A stretch of DNA of 64,000 bases from an uncultured Phocaeicola sp. (GTDB lineage Bacteria; Bacteroidota; Bacteroidia; Bacteroidales; Bacteroidaceae). Below are positions 1-9,149 of this stretch, in pieces (position 1 is the stretch's first letter; each line of letters starts with the position of its first letter). The notes under the pieces are model-generated. The model was not told where the DNA came from. It worked only from the letters and a program-made list of their open reading frames with translations, and did not search any database. The DNA lies in assembly GCA_948566455.1 (NCBI GenBank), contig CAOYQO010000017.1:1-64000 (forward strand), in the 5' to 3' direction. Made by a program: the position numbers and the translations under genes.

Positions 1-308
1 AAAGGTAGGAAGGAAAAGAGGGGGAAAAAACACGCACGAGGCCGAATGCTTACGGAAGCAACTGGATACATAACAAGGAAGATAAAGGATATGCTCCAAG
101 AAAAGACAGCTAAGTATTTCTTAAAATACAGGCATGACGGACGCACCTCTCATCTAACAGGTAGGAACAAAAATATGGGCTGGAAGTAACTGACAGGAAG
201 CTGAAGGTTCTCCTATCAGGATACTTCCCTATTTTACAAGCAGTTAGACCGGCTGAATGAACTGAAGAGACACTCCGGTTTTCATGTACCGAAGCCCCTT
301 TTCAATCA
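1..308. other. Left-edge non-coding stretch
   Basis: No open frame here resembles a protein, and no tRNA or other RNA gene is recognisable. It lies downstream of the 3' end of the dihydrouridine synthase gene, which is on the minus strand. Short ACCGG and CCGGT pairs near 248-281 could form a weak 5-bp stem, but no clear terminator with a T-run is visible. The gene upstream of the window is unknown. Confidence 0.5.
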
Positions 309-1226
309 TTACAGCTGGTTCACCGCCGTCAAATACTTATCCATCGTTGTAGCCTTCTTTATCGCTTTCTTTATCTTCCGGTCCGCATCGGGCAGCAGGT
401 ATTCCCAATAAGGCTTCATTTTACTCAGCAATTGCGCCTCTCCCTGTAAATGGGCTTCATAATATTGAAGAAGGCGTGCGTGAAGCGCCTTCACCTTTTC
501 ATGCAGCTCATCGGGAGAAAAAACGGTTCCGTTTGCATATTCCCAAGCCAAAGCAGGATTGGCCAGCAACCCGCGTCCCAGCATGACGCCCTCCAGGCGG
601 GGAAACTCCTCGTCCACCTTCCGGATATCTTCCACCGTCAGCAAGTCACCGTTATACACCAACGGATGGGCGCACTCCTCATAGAAAGCGGTGAACGCAG
701 CCAAGTCCACCTCTCCTTTGTACTGTTGCTTCCCGATACGAGGATGCAGAACGATCCGCCGCAAGGGGGCAGCGTTCAACAAAGGCAACAACGGCCGCCA
801 TTCATCCGCACACTCCCATCCCAATCTCATCTTGACGGAGAAACCCAGTTCCGGATAGTGCACCAGCTCTTTCAATAAAGCTTCCACCTCGGCCGGATAC
901 GGCAAAATGCCCGAACCCTTATGTTTCCCTGTCATCAGGGGAAAAGGACAACCCATATTGATATCCGCTTCCTTGTACCCTTTCTCTATAAACAAACCGG
1001 CCAGCCGTTCCAGTTCGGCAGGAGTGGAAGCGATAAGCTGGGGAATCAGCCGGGACACAGTATTGTTTTCAGAAGCGATCTCCCGTACATCCTTGTTACG
1101 GAACTCTCCTTTCTCCATCCGCACAAAGGGGGTATAATAAGCATCTATCCCACCAAAAACTTCCTGATGAAGATTTCTCCAGGGGGCTTCCGTAAAACCT
1201 TGCAAAGGGGCAGCGTACAGTTTCAT
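309..1226 (-). CDS. tRNA-dihydrouridine synthase family protein
   Basis: Flavin enzyme that reduces uridine to dihydrouridine in the D-loop region of tRNAs, using FMN and NADPH. The 305-residue length fits the Dus family. Visible marks are the N-terminal FMN-site motif APLQGFTEAPWR (residues 6-17), the catalytic-cysteine motif NMGCPFP with Cys93, the HPRIGKQQYKG segment in the barrel, and GVMLGRGLLANPAL near residue 214, which matches the phosphate-binding end of the TIM barrel. A helical C-terminal domain follows. It is transcribed alone, divergently from the thioesterase-dprA pair. Which Dus subfamily (A, B or C) it belongs to cannot be decided by eye. The family assignment is secure. Confidence 0.93.
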   Translation of the reverse strand: MKLYAAPLQGFTEAPWRNLHQEVFGGIDAYYTPFVRMEKGEFRNKDVREIASENNTVSRLIPQLIASTPAELERLAGLFIEKGYKEADINMGCPFPLMTGKHKGSGILPYPAEVEALLKELVHYPELGFSVKMRLGWECADEWRPLLPLLNAAPLRRIVLHPRIGKQQYKGEVDLAAFTAFYEECAHPLVYNGDLLTVEDIRKVDEEFPRLEGVMLGRGLLANPALAWEYANGTVFSPDELHEKVKALHARLLQYYEAHLQGEAQLLSKMKPYWEYLLPDADRKIKKAIKKATTMDKYLTAVNQL

Positions 1227-1272
1227 TTGTTTCTTTTTTTAAGTTTATCTGCAAAGTAACACATTTTTCTTA

Positions 1273-1280
1273 TACCTTTG
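1273..1280 (+). promoter_or_regulatory. Putative -7 box (TACCTTTG) for thioesterase-dprA
   Basis: Matches the Bacteroidetes -7 consensus TAnnTTTG. It ends only 4 bases before the ATG at 1285, so the transcript would be leaderless or nearly so, or translation would begin at the internal ATG at 1312. No good -33 TTG is seen at the usual distance. Confidence 0.4.
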
Positions 1281-1284
1281 CCTT

Positions 1285-1692
1285 ATGGAAAAGTATATTT
1301 ATGAACTGAAGATGAAGGTACGCGATTATGAATGCGACCTGCAGGGTATTGTGAACAATGCCAACTATCAACATTATCTGGAACATACGCGCCATGAGTT
1401 TCTCACATCGGTGGGCATCAGTTTCGCACGCTTGCACGAAGAAGGAGTGGACCCGGTAGTGGCGAGGCTCACCATGGCGTTCAAAACTCCGCTGCGCAGC
1501 GGTGACGAATTCGTGTCCAAGCTCTATCTGAAAAAAGAAGGTATTAAATATGTGTTCTATCAGGACATTTTCCGTCTGCCCGACATGAAAGTGACTGTCA
1601 AGGCCACTGTAGAATCAGTATGCGTGGTAAACGGCAGATTAGGGGACAGCGCTCTATTTGACGAGACTTTCGCCCCCTATCTGAGCGAATGA
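1285..1692 (+). CDS. Acyl-CoA thioesterase, hotdog fold (4HBT/YbgC type)
   Basis: A 135-residue single hotdog domain, the normal size for 4-hydroxybenzoyl-CoA thioesterase-like enzymes that hydrolyse acyl-CoA thioesters in the cytoplasm. The N-terminal signature YECDLQGIVNNANY (residues 15-28) corresponds to the family pattern Y-x-D-x-D/Q-x-x-G-x-V-x-N-x-x-Y on the active-site helix. Its stop overlaps the dprA start (ATGA at 1689-1692), so the two are almost certainly co-transcribed and translationally coupled. The link to DprA has no obvious functional meaning. The substrate is unknown. Confidence 0.88.
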   Translation: MEKYIYELKMKVRDYECDLQGIVNNANYQHYLEHTRHEFLTSVGISFARLHEEGVDPVVARLTMAFKTPLRSGDEFVSKLYLKKEGIKYVFYQDIFRLPDMKVTVKATVESVCVVNGRLGDSALFDETFAPYLSE

Positions 1693-2804
1693 CACAAGAC
1701 GAACAAATTTGCAGCCTGGCCCTGACCCGGATACCGGGATTGGGACCGACAGGCGCATTCAGACTGGTGAGCAGTCTGGGAAGCGCCACCCGTGTTTTCG
1801 AACACCGCAAAGAGCTGTCACAACTGGTCCCCGGAGTAAGCGAAAAGATCATTACTGCGTTGAATAACTCCGAAGCTTTCCGGCGTGCAGAGCAGGAACT
1901 TACTTTCTGTGAGAAAAATCATATCCGCTGCCTCACCTTAAATGATGAAGGTTATCCCGGCCGTTTGCGTGAATGTGATGATGCTCCGCTAGCTTTATTT
2001 TACCGGGGAAATGCCGATCTGAATGCACTGCATGTCATCAATATGGTAGGAACCCGTCATGCCACCCCCTACGGACAGGATATCTGCACCCGTTTCCTTG
2101 CCGACTTGTCGGTATTGTGCCCAAACGCCTTGATAGTGAGCGGGCTGGCTTATGGCATTGATATCCATGCGCATCGCGCCGCCCTGCAGAATCATTTCAA
2201 GACCATAGGCGTGCTGGCACACGGACTGGACCGTATTTATCCTGCCGAACATCGGAAGACAGCCGTCAGCATGTTGGAACAGGGAGGTTTGCTGACCGAA
2301 TTTACAAGCGGAACCAATCCCGACAGGCAGAATTTCGTGAAACGAAACCGCATTGTGGCAGGTATGAGTGACGCCACCGTCGTTATCGAATCCGCCGCCA
2401 AAGGGGGAGCCCTCATCACCGCCGAACTGGCGGAAAGTTATCACCGGGACTGTTTTGCCTTTCCGGGACGATGCAACGACGAATATTCCATAGGCTGCAA
2501 CAATCTGATAAGAAAAAACCAGGCAGTGCTTATCACATCGGCCGAAGATTTAGTGAAGGCCATGGGATGGGAAAGCAGCCCCAAAACCGAGAAAACAGTA
2601 CAACGGGAATTGTTCCCTGATTTAAGCGAGGAAGAGGAACGAATAGTAAAACGACTCGGCAAAATGTCGGAAGGATTACAAATCAACACATTGGTGATAG
2701 ACACCAACATACCTGTAAACCGAATGAGTGCATTATTGTTTGAATTAGAAATGAAAGGGGTGATACGAGCACTGGCAGGAGGAGTGTACCGGTTAATAAT
2801 GTAA
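1689..2804 (+). CDS. dprA: DNA-processing protein DprA
   Basis: Cytoplasmic protein that binds incoming single-stranded DNA and loads RecA during transformation; it is conserved even in species not known to be competent. The 371 residues contain an N-terminal HhH/SAM-like region (about 1-75) and a Rossmann-like core. The core shows MVGTRHATPYG (119-129, the family's VGxR-x-x-x-YG), SGLAYGID near 151, GGLLTEF, FVKRNRIVAGMS and AAKGGALITAE. A C-terminal winged-helix domain occupies about 305-371. It overlaps the thioesterase stop by 4 bases. The stop adjoins an imperfect palindrome that fills the gap to the convergent GH29 gene. Confidence 0.95.
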   Translation: MTQDEQICSLALTRIPGLGPTGAFRLVSSLGSATRVFEHRKELSQLVPGVSEKIITALNNSEAFRRAEQELTFCEKNHIRCLTLNDEGYPGRLRECDDAPLALFYRGNADLNALHVINMVGTRHATPYGQDICTRFLADLSVLCPNALIVSGLAYGIDIHAHRAALQNHFKTIGVLAHGLDRIYPAEHRKTAVSMLEQGGLLTEFTSGTNPDRQNFVKRNRIVAGMSDATVVIESAAKGGALITAELAESYHRDCFAFPGRCNDEYSIGCNNLIRKNQAVLITSAEDLVKAMGWESSPKTEKTVQRELFPDLSEEEERIVKRLGKMSEGLQINTLVIDTNIPVNRMSALLFELEMKGVIRALAGGVYRLIM

Positions 2805-2885
2805 CCATGTATCAAGATACTCATATACCCATTGACATACGGTAGCTGTACCGTGAACGGGTACATGAGTATATTGATGCATGGT
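2804..2885. terminator. Compound imperfect palindrome between convergent genes
   Basis: A 27-base arm (2804-2830) pairs with 2859-2885 with about three mismatches. Between the arms is a second perfect hairpin, ACGGTA (2839-2844) with TACCGT (2849-2854) around a GCTG loop. The structure fills exactly the space between the dprA stop and the stop of the opposing fucosidase gene. It probably acts as a bidirectional terminator although neither side has a long T-run. Confidence 0.6.
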
Positions 2886-4768
2886 TATTGCACTCCTAGT
2901 TCGGCAAAGCCCATCGGTCCGTCATTTTCCACCATCCGCACTGCTTTCAACAGCACATATCTGGCTGTTACCGGACTGAAGTAGACCGATTGGAGAATCG
3001 GATTGTTCTTGATGTTCGAGAATTCCCCGCTGCTCACCACCTGGTTCACCGCACCGGCTTCCGTGCCGACTGAAATCTCATAGGCAGCTATCAGTCCTTT
3101 GTTATACTCGCTCTGGTCGGGTAAATAATGGAAAGAAGAAACAGTCTGTTCCGTACCTAAATCCACCAGAAGCGTATTGCCATCCACAAAGCAAGTAGTG
3201 GCGGCATCTTTATCCGCACATTTTCCGGCTTCCGCTTCATCTACCTTCGGCAATGTAAACGGATATGTTTTCAGTTCCTCCGCTTTTGCTGTAAACACAT
3301 CAAGGGTTTCTCCTGCATAATAAGCCTCTATATTATTGATACACAGGCAGGCGCGTGATTTCTCAAAGTTCACGCGAAGTTTGTCCGTAGTGACAGTCTC
3401 AAAACGAAGCAAACGTTTATAACCGATTGTAGTAGTCTCTTCATTCAGTTTCACAGGCAGCCACTCCCCTTCCTTATTATATTCCACCACAAAGGACTGT
3501 ACACGCTGTCCCAACGGAATGTATTCCTGCAACAGCATACGGTTTACCTTCTGCGGGGCCGGCCATTCAAACTCGATAACAGCCGATGTGACGCTATCCT
3601 CCGTAGCCCAATATGTATCATACTCTCCATCCGTCACCGCCTTTGCCGTATATTTTCCACCCCGTTCATTGGAAACTACCGGAAGAACACCTTTCAACAG
3701 ATTGTTTGCCAACTGTTTCTGTACATTCTTATAAAAATCAACAGCATTCGCCGAATCTGTAGGGTGAATCAATCCATCCCGGTTTACGGGGAAATTAAGC
3801 AATAAAGTCGCATTATGCCCCACACTGCGGTAATAAAGGTCTGTCAATTGCTCCACCGTCTTCACCCGGTCGTCCTCCTCCGGATGATAAAACCAGCCCG
3901 GACGGATAGACACATCACACTCGGCAGCCGTCCACTGATTGCCGTCCGCATGACCGTATTGCAGTTCCCTATACTTAGGATATCCCGGATAAACCTCTCC
4001 GGCACGCAAGAAAGACCAGTTTGTCGCTCCGGCAAATCCATTCTCGTTACCTACCCAGCGGCATCCGGGACCGCCATCCGAGAATACAACAGCCTGCGGC
4101 TGAAACTTGTCAATCATTTCATAGGCACGCGCATAGTCATAGTAAGTCTTCCGGTCTATGGTACGGGAATCTTTTGCTCCGCCATACCAGCCATCACCGC
4201 CATTGGCCCCGTCAAACCAGATTTCAAACACCGGGCCATAATTGGTCAGCAACTCGTACAACTGTCGATAGAAATAATCCACATATTCCGGAGTTCCATA
4301 ATTGGCCTGATGCCTGTCCCACGGTGAGAGATAGACAGCGAATTTTATACCATACTTCTTGCAAGCTTCCGAAAGATCACGCACTATATCCCCTTTTCCG
4401 TCTTTATAAGGCGTGTTACGGATACAGTATTCGGTCAGCCCCGTAGGCCACAGGCAAAATCCGTCATGATGTTTTGCCGTAAGGATAACTCCTTTCATCC
4501 CTGCCGCCACAAAGGTTTTCACCCATTGTTCGCAGTCCAGTTTGACAGGATTGAATGTAGCAGGATCGGAATCTCCATATCCCCATTCACGATCATTGAA
4601 CGTGTTCAGTCCGAAATGTACGAAAGCGTATGTCTCCATTTTCTGCCAATCCACCTGTTTCTTTTCAGGAATGGGGAAAACAGGTTCAGGAGCATTCACA
4701 GCCGGAGCGCAGGCATTCAGTAATGCAACAGCAGCTCCCAAGCATAAAAGGTTTGCGTGTCTTTTCAT
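2885..4768 (-). CDS. Alpha-L-fucosidase (GH29) lipoprotein with C-terminal discoidin-like domain
   Basis: Predicted periplasmic or surface enzyme releasing alpha-linked L-fucose from host or plant glycans. The signal peptide ends in a lipobox with Cys20 (LLNAC). The GH29 barrel shows YAFVHFGLNTF, the KHHDGF motif (residues 99-104) and FEIWFDGANG, in which Asp186 is the expected nucleophile. The C-terminal half, from about residue 360, contains a beta-sandwich with EYIPLGQRV and a second carbohydrate-binding-like stretch to residue 627, resembling F5/8 type C (CBM32) modules. It is a single gene with its own promoter, convergent with dprA. The GH29 call is strong; glycosidic-linkage specificity cannot be read from sequence. 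Confidence 0.93.
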   Translation of the reverse strand: MKRHANLLCLGAAVALLNACAPAVNAPEPVFPIPEKKQVDWQKMETYAFVHFGLNTFNDREWGYGDSDPATFNPVKLDCEQWVKTFVAAGMKGVILTAKHHDGFCLWPTGLTEYCIRNTPYKDGKGDIVRDLSEACKKYGIKFAVYLSPWDRHQANYGTPEYVDYFYRQLYELLTNYGPVFEIWFDGANGGDGWYGGAKDSRTIDRKTYYDYARAYEMIDKFQPQAVVFSDGGPGCRWVGNENGFAGATNWSFLRAGEVYPGYPKYRELQYGHADGNQWTAAECDVSIRPGWFYHPEEDDRVKTVEQLTDLYYRSVGHNATLLLNFPVNRDGLIHPTDSANAVDFYKNVQKQLANNLLKGVLPVVSNERGGKYTAKAVTDGEYDTYWATEDSVTSAVIEFEWPAPQKVNRMLLQEYIPLGQRVQSFVVEYNKEGEWLPVKLNEETTTIGYKRLLRFETVTTDKLRVNFEKSRACLCINNIEAYYAGETLDVFTAKAEELKTYPFTLPKVDEAEAGKCADKDAATTCFVDGNTLLVDLGTEQTVSSFHYLPDQSEYNKGLIAAYEISVGTEAGAVNQVVSSGEFSNIKNNPILQSVYFSPVTARYVLLKAVRMVENDGPMGFAELGVQ

Positions 4769-4795
4769 TTAGATTGTCAATTAATTACATTGACA

Positions 4796-4803
4796 CAAAG
4801 ATA
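4796..4803 (-). promoter_or_regulatory. Putative -7 box for the GH29 gene
   Basis: On the minus strand this reads TATCTTTG, a match to TAnnTTTG, 27 bases before the ATG at 4768. A TTG on the minus strand at 4827-4829 is 23 bases away, slightly longer than the usual -33 spacing. Confidence 0.5.
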
Positions 4804-5333
4804 ACATAAAATCCGATGGATGAAAACAAGAAGCTGAATATTTTAAAAGACAGGAAACTTGACAGGCAGGAAAAGAACAAAAGCGAAGGGCTTAAAAAAG
4901 GAAAAGGAGCAACGCTTTGCTCCAACCTTTGTTAACCTTAAATCTAATACTATGAAAAAAATCACATGACAAATGTACAACTTACACTCATTTTCTCCAA
5001 ATATTTAGTTCAATTTCGCTTTTCATTTAGTATTATTTCACAAATACAACCGTTTTCGCACACAACATTACAATTAGATTGAAAAACACGGATTAAAAAA
5101 GGAATATGAAACATTGCCCTATCCATATGATAAGACCGTTCATTTCTGTCCATTGGAAAGTAAAAAGCAAAAAGAAAGTATTCCTCTGATTATTCACTCC
5201 AAATAAAAGTAAGCTCCCCTGCCCTTCTCATTATCCGGCTGCCCAAACTTGCAAATTCTGTCCAATCGCTTCACTAACCCTTTCACGTCCGAAAATAGAA
5301 CATTTAATACGTTTTTTTTCAGATTTTATCACC
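4804..5333. other. Divergent intergenic region with hairpin and five-codon ORF
   Basis: AT-rich gap between the fucosidase (-) and the fimbrial operon (+). It contains a perfect 7-bp hairpin, GGAGCAA (4906-4912) with TTGCTCC (4917-4923) around CGCT. About 30 bases later comes an isolated ATG-AAA-AAA-ATC-ACA-TGA (4952-4969), which looks like the start of a signal peptide that stops after five codons. It could be a tiny leader ORF or the relic of a lost gene. Nothing else is recognisable. Confidence 0.4.
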
Positions 5334-5341
5334 TATATTTG
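5334..5341 (+). promoter_or_regulatory. Putative -7 box for the fimbrial operon
   Basis: TATATTTG fits TAnnTTTG and lies 21 bases upstream of the ATG at 5363. The -33 region is a T-run without a clear TTG. Confidence 0.45.
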
Positions 5342-5362
5342 CTCCACACATAATGGTAATCC

Positions 5363-6730
5363 ATGGAAAAACGCACTACTATATTCAGCATATTTGTGTT
5401 TTTGTGCCTACTGACCAATAGCACTTATGCCCGGACGACAGAGTACGAAAATCCAAGAGATACCATATTGGACATGATGCTCTATTTTGACCTGAAGGCC
5501 CGACAGGCGGACAAGGATTACCAAGGAAACGGTAAAACGCTGGCAACATTGGATTCCCTGCTTGCCCATCCTGCCCGCAGCAGACATCTTTATTCCATTA
5601 TTCTGGTTTCACCGGATTCATATAACGGAAAAAAAGAACCGGACATAGCGCCGGGCCTAAAAAGAAGCGAGGAAGTAAAAGCGTTCTTATGTCGGAAATA
5701 TCCGCAAGTCAATGCCGCCCAAATCTGTATCCGTACAGGAGAAGAATACGGGGATGCCTTACGGAAACTGATAACGGACGACAGGCTGGTCCCCGACCGG
5801 GAGGATGTATTGGCATTGATAGATTATCACCATGACAATCCTGTAAAAATGCAAGATTTCTTGCAACATCTGGATGCCGGCATACCTTATCAATATATTT
5901 CCAACCGGCTGCTACCGGAGCTCAGACGGACAAAAATAAGAGTCTGCCTGTCTTATCCGGAAGAAAAGGAAGGAAAAAACTCCTCCACGGAACAGGCGGC
6001 CATGATAGAAGAAACTGAATTCATTCCGATTGACAGGGAAACGACCATTGCGCCAATGGCGGTGCAAGCACTCCCACAAAAGGAAAGGAGACAAGTAATA
6101 ACAGAAACAGAAAAAACAGTAACAAAGGCAGAAAAGGAAAAAGAGACAAAAGCAAAACGGGGAAAAAAGCCCAAAGAAAAGGCAGCAAGAAGAGACAAGA
6201 CAGCCGGCAACACAGTGCTTGCACTGAAAAATAATTTATTGTACGACCTGGCACTGGCGCCTAATATAGAAATAGAAATTCCTGTAGGAAAGCGGTGGTC
6301 AGTGAACCTGGAATATAAAAGCCCCTGGTGGTCCAACAGTAGCAAAGAAATCTGCTACCAGCTGATTTCGGGAGGAATAGAAAGCCGCTACTGGCTGGGC
6401 AACCGTGAACTGCATCACCGGTTGAACGGACATTTCTTTGGATTGTATGCCGAAGGAGGTATCTACGACTTTCAGTTTAAAGGAGACGGCTACCAAGGTA
6501 AATATTACGGTGCGGCAGGATTCACTTATGGATATTCCACTTCAGTGTCACGGCATCTGGCATTGGAATTCAGCCTGGGCATAGGCTACCTGACCACGGA
6601 ATATCAAAAGTACACTCCCTATGAAGGGTCACTAGTTTGGATGAGTAGCGGGAATTACACCTTTATAGGCCCTACGAAAGCAAAAATTTCGTTGGTATGG
6701 GTGATAACAAAGAAGAGAGGAAGAAAATGA
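5363..6730 (+). CDS. DUF3575 outer-membrane protein, first gene of fimbrial-type operon
   Basis: 455 residues. An N-terminal signal peptide (FSIFVFLCLLTNSTYA) is followed by a periplasmic region (about 25-210) that looks OmpA-like. Next is a very basic/acidic Lys-Glu-rich linker (about 240-285), then a C-terminal domain with alternating aromatic strands (NNLLYDLALAPNIEIEIPV onward) typical of DUF3575 barrels. In Bacteroidales, DUF3575 genes commonly head operons encoding DUF5119 and fimbrillin-like proteins, as here. The stop overlaps the next start (ATGA, 6727-6730), showing tight coupling. Likely role is anchoring or exporting surface fibres; that is inference from context. Confidence 0.8.
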   Translation: MEKRTTIFSIFVFLCLLTNSTYARTTEYENPRDTILDMMLYFDLKARQADKDYQGNGKTLATLDSLLAHPARSRHLYSIILVSPDSYNGKKEPDIAPGLKRSEEVKAFLCRKYPQVNAAQICIRTGEEYGDALRKLITDDRLVPDREDVLALIDYHHDNPVKMQDFLQHLDAGIPYQYISNRLLPELRRTKIRVCLSYPEEKEGKNSSTEQAAMIEETEFIPIDRETTIAPMAVQALPQKERRQVITETEKTVTKAEKEKETKAKRGKKPKEKAARRDKTAGNTVLALKNNLLYDLALAPNIEIEIPVGKRWSVNLEYKSPWWSNSSKEICYQLISGGIESRYWLGNRELHHRLNGHFFGLYAEGGIYDFQFKGDGYQGKYYGAAGFTYGYSTSVSRHLALEFSLGIGYLTTEYQKYTPYEGSLVWMSSGNYTFIGPTKAKISLVWVITKKRGRK

Positions 6731-7692
6731 AAAAGACAAGGTACGTAGCTCTTGTACTTTTATCTTCACTATTGACTTTAGTGGGATGCAGCCGACGCGA
6801 GATTCTGGACGATTATCCCGTAACAGGAATAAATATCCGTTTGGATTGGGAAGGAGTAACCGGCCGTCTGCCGGAAGGAATCCGGGTTATTTTCTATCCC
6901 AAGGACGCCCAAGGAAGAAAGATTGATACTTACTTGCCGGCAAAAGGCGGAGAAATGAAAGTGCCCCCGGGGCATTACTTGGCAGTGATTTACAATTATG
7001 ACACCGAAGTAGTGCAAGTAAAAGGCGAAGACAGTTACGAAACGATAATGGCGTGTACAGGAAACTGCACGGGATTGGGCAACAGCGAAACAGAAAACAT
7101 GGTATGGGGACCGGATAATTTTTATGTGGCAACCCTGGACGATGTAGAGATAGGAAAAGGAGAAGAGTTACCGACACTAGAGGTAAGACCAAAATCTGTG
7201 GTAACCACTTACATCTTTTCAATAAAGACAGAGGGGCTGAAAAATGTCTCATCGATCATTGGCAGTGTTTCCGGAATGGCTGAATGTTACCATTTAGGTA
7301 AAGGAGCCGGCTTATGCCGCTTCGCTCCCATTTATTGTGAAACCGGTAAAGGGAATGGGGTTATAAAAGGGAGTTTCACCTGTTTCGGACATCCCGAACT
7401 GACGCAGGCAAGAGCTGATATCACTCAGTTTCTGAATCTGATCATAGTAAGGGTGGATGGTTCCAGACAAGAAGCGAAAGTGGAAATAACGGAAGCGGTA
7501 AAACCTCCTGAAGACGAGCCGGGAGAAGGTGATGAAAAACCTCAAGAGTCCGAGATAGAGATTGAGCTTCCAGATGACGAGAAAATTGTAGTGGATGATG
7601 TAGAGGTTCCTCCAGATGAAAGTGGCGGTGGATTTGATGGGAGCGTTAGTGACTGGGACGATGAAACGAATGTGGAATTACCGGTTGGTTAA
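6727..7692 (+). CDS. DUF5119 lipoprotein, fimbrial operon
   Basis: The start chosen is the ATG at 6727, because it begins a clean lipoprotein signal (MKKTRYVALVLLSSLLTLVG then Cys) and overlaps the upstream stop; an in-frame ATG at 6697 would add ten charged residues. The body matches the DUF5119 pattern, with a strand DWEGVTGRLPEGIRVIFYP near residue 40. The last 70 or so residues are strikingly acidic and Pro-rich (PPEDEPGEGDEKPQESEIE and further Asp/Glu). It probably sits on the cell surface as an accessory or base subunit of the fimbria. Function is inferred from operon context only. Confidence 0.78.
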   Translation: MKKTRYVALVLLSSLLTLVGCSRREILDDYPVTGINIRLDWEGVTGRLPEGIRVIFYPKDAQGRKIDTYLPAKGGEMKVPPGHYLAVIYNYDTEVVQVKGEDSYETIMACTGNCTGLGNSETENMVWGPDNFYVATLDDVEIGKGEELPTLEVRPKSVVTTYIFSIKTEGLKNVSSIIGSVSGMAECYHLGKGAGLCRFAPIYCETGKGNGVIKGSFTCFGHPELTQARADITQFLNLIIVRVDGSRQEAKVEITEAVKPPEDEPGEGDEKPQESEIEIELPDDEKIVVDDVEVPPDESGGGFDGSVSDWDDETNVELPVG

Positions 7693-7740
7693 GATATAAA
7701 ATAAAGAGTCATAGAATTATTAACTTAAAACACACAGAAT

Positions 7741-8724
7741 ATGAAGAAGATTTTATTTGCAGCTTTAGCTGCACTGGCAATCACAAGTTGCTCACAGAAT
7801 GAAGAAATTGAAGCTCCGACACAAAAAACGGAAATTAATTTCCGAAGCGTAGTTGGGAAGTCATCCAGAGCTGCAGAAGCTACAACTGAAAACTTGGAAT
7901 CCCAAGGTTTCATACTTTACGCCTATAATACTAAAACAATTACAATGGACAAAGTAACAGCAGGTAGCTTAACAACAACATTTATTAATGGGAAAAAAGC
8001 AACTTGTACTAACTCTAACTGGTCCGTAGCAGATGGTCCATATTATTGGCCAATAGCCGAAAATTTACAATTTTTTGCTTACTCACCTGAAGCCGGCGGT
8101 ATTACAAATTATGCCACAACCGGTACTTACCCGAGTTTCACGTATACTCTTCAGACGATACAGACAGATTTACTAGCCGCCTGTGTAACAGATAAAGCAA
8201 AAACCAATAGTGCAACCTCTGTTGGAAGTGTAGATTTAACATTCAATCATATTTTAACTCAGATTAATTTCAAGCTCCAAGGTAAAGACACAGGATTCAA
8301 ATACAATGTTACATCTATAAAATTATCAGGAGTTGCAAATAGCGGTACTTATACTTATAACGCAGATAAAGGTGCATGGAGCGCTCAAACTGGCAATGAA
8401 GAATATACATATAATGCTACCTACTCTGAAATTGACGGTACAGCAACAAGCGAAATTGCGACAAGCAGTAATGCATTAATGTTAATCCCTCAGAATGATC
8501 TATCGTCAGTCAAGATTACTGTTACTTATTCCACGACTAATGATAATGGCAAAGTATTTGAAGGAACAAAAGAAGCCACATTAACCGGAACATGGGATAT
8601 AGGCAAAAAAATACTTTATACGTTAACATTACCTGCCGGTGCTGAAGAATTAACATTTACAGCCCAAGCGGATGGGTGGACAAATGAAGATCCCCAACCT
8701 AGCCCAATTGAGCCCAATAAATAA
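7741..8724 (+). CDS. Fimbrillin family (Mfa1/FimA-like) lipoprotein
   Basis: 327 residues with a lipoprotein signal (MKKILFAALAALAITSCSQ, Cys17) and an Arg-containing segment (SVVGKSSRAAEAT, residues 37-49) where gingipain-type maturation cleavage occurs in related fimbrillins. The body is rich in Thr, Asn and Tyr, contains PYYWPIAENLQFFAYSP, and ends in a repeat of beta-strands, matching Mfa-like_1 proteins. It is the probable stalk or tip subunit of a donor-strand-assembled type V pilus. It follows the DUF5119 gene after 48 bases and is followed by a terminator. Base composition is more A/T-rich than the two upstream genes, as expected of surface antigens. Confidence 0.82.
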   Translation: MKKILFAALAALAITSCSQNEEIEAPTQKTEINFRSVVGKSSRAAEATTENLESQGFILYAYNTKTITMDKVTAGSLTTTFINGKKATCTNSNWSVADGPYYWPIAENLQFFAYSPEAGGITNYATTGTYPSFTYTLQTIQTDLLAACVTDKAKTNSATSVGSVDLTFNHILTQINFKLQGKDTGFKYNVTSIKLSGVANSGTYTYNADKGAWSAQTGNEEYTYNATYSEIDGTATSEIATSSNALMLIPQNDLSSVKITVTYSTTNDNGKVFEGTKEATLTGTWDIGKKILYTLTLPAGAEELTFTAQADGWTNEDPQPSPIEPNK

Positions 8725-8780
8725 ATCACATCCATTTGTCAGGCCAATTATAATTTCCTGATAAGAACATAACAATTTCC

Positions 8781-8846
8781 TGCTCCGCAATGAAACACCG
8801 TATCATCCCCACCATGATTTGCGATTTCATTTGCGGAGCATTTTTA
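8781..8846 (+). terminator. Terminator of the fimbrial operon
   Basis: TGCTCCGCAATGAAA (8781-8795) pairs with 8825-8840 with a single extra T, and is followed by TTTTT. A small ATCAT/ATGAT hairpin sits inside the loop. Confidence 0.75.
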
Positions 8847-9148
8847 CCTGTTGTCAATCAACCGTCCTCAAAAAGTATATGCGATAGTTATGCAGCTCGC
8901 CAATGATACCGGAGAAATTGGAGGATGATACTACACATTCCATAATCTATGCTGTTTTAGCCGGTATACCTCCCCATGGATACACACAAAGATACTTTCT
9001 TTCTGCTACTTTCCCAACAATTGTAACTTCTTTGTGTTTGGCCACACAAATTTAGCCCTCTATGCTCACGCCCACAGGCTATCGTTTTCCGTAACGGCAG
9101 AAGACAAACAAGTGGAAACAGGATTCTTCGGTCTTTTTCCTGAAACTT
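8847..9148. other. Intergenic region before the AraC regulator
   Basis: No convincing gene. It contains inverted pairs ATACCGG (8906-8912) / CCGGTAT (8961-8967) and ACACAAAG / CTTTGTGT near 8983-9038. A 78-residue minus-strand open frame at 8957-9193 has no protein-like character and is not called. Confidence 0.4.
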
Positions 9149-9149
9149 A

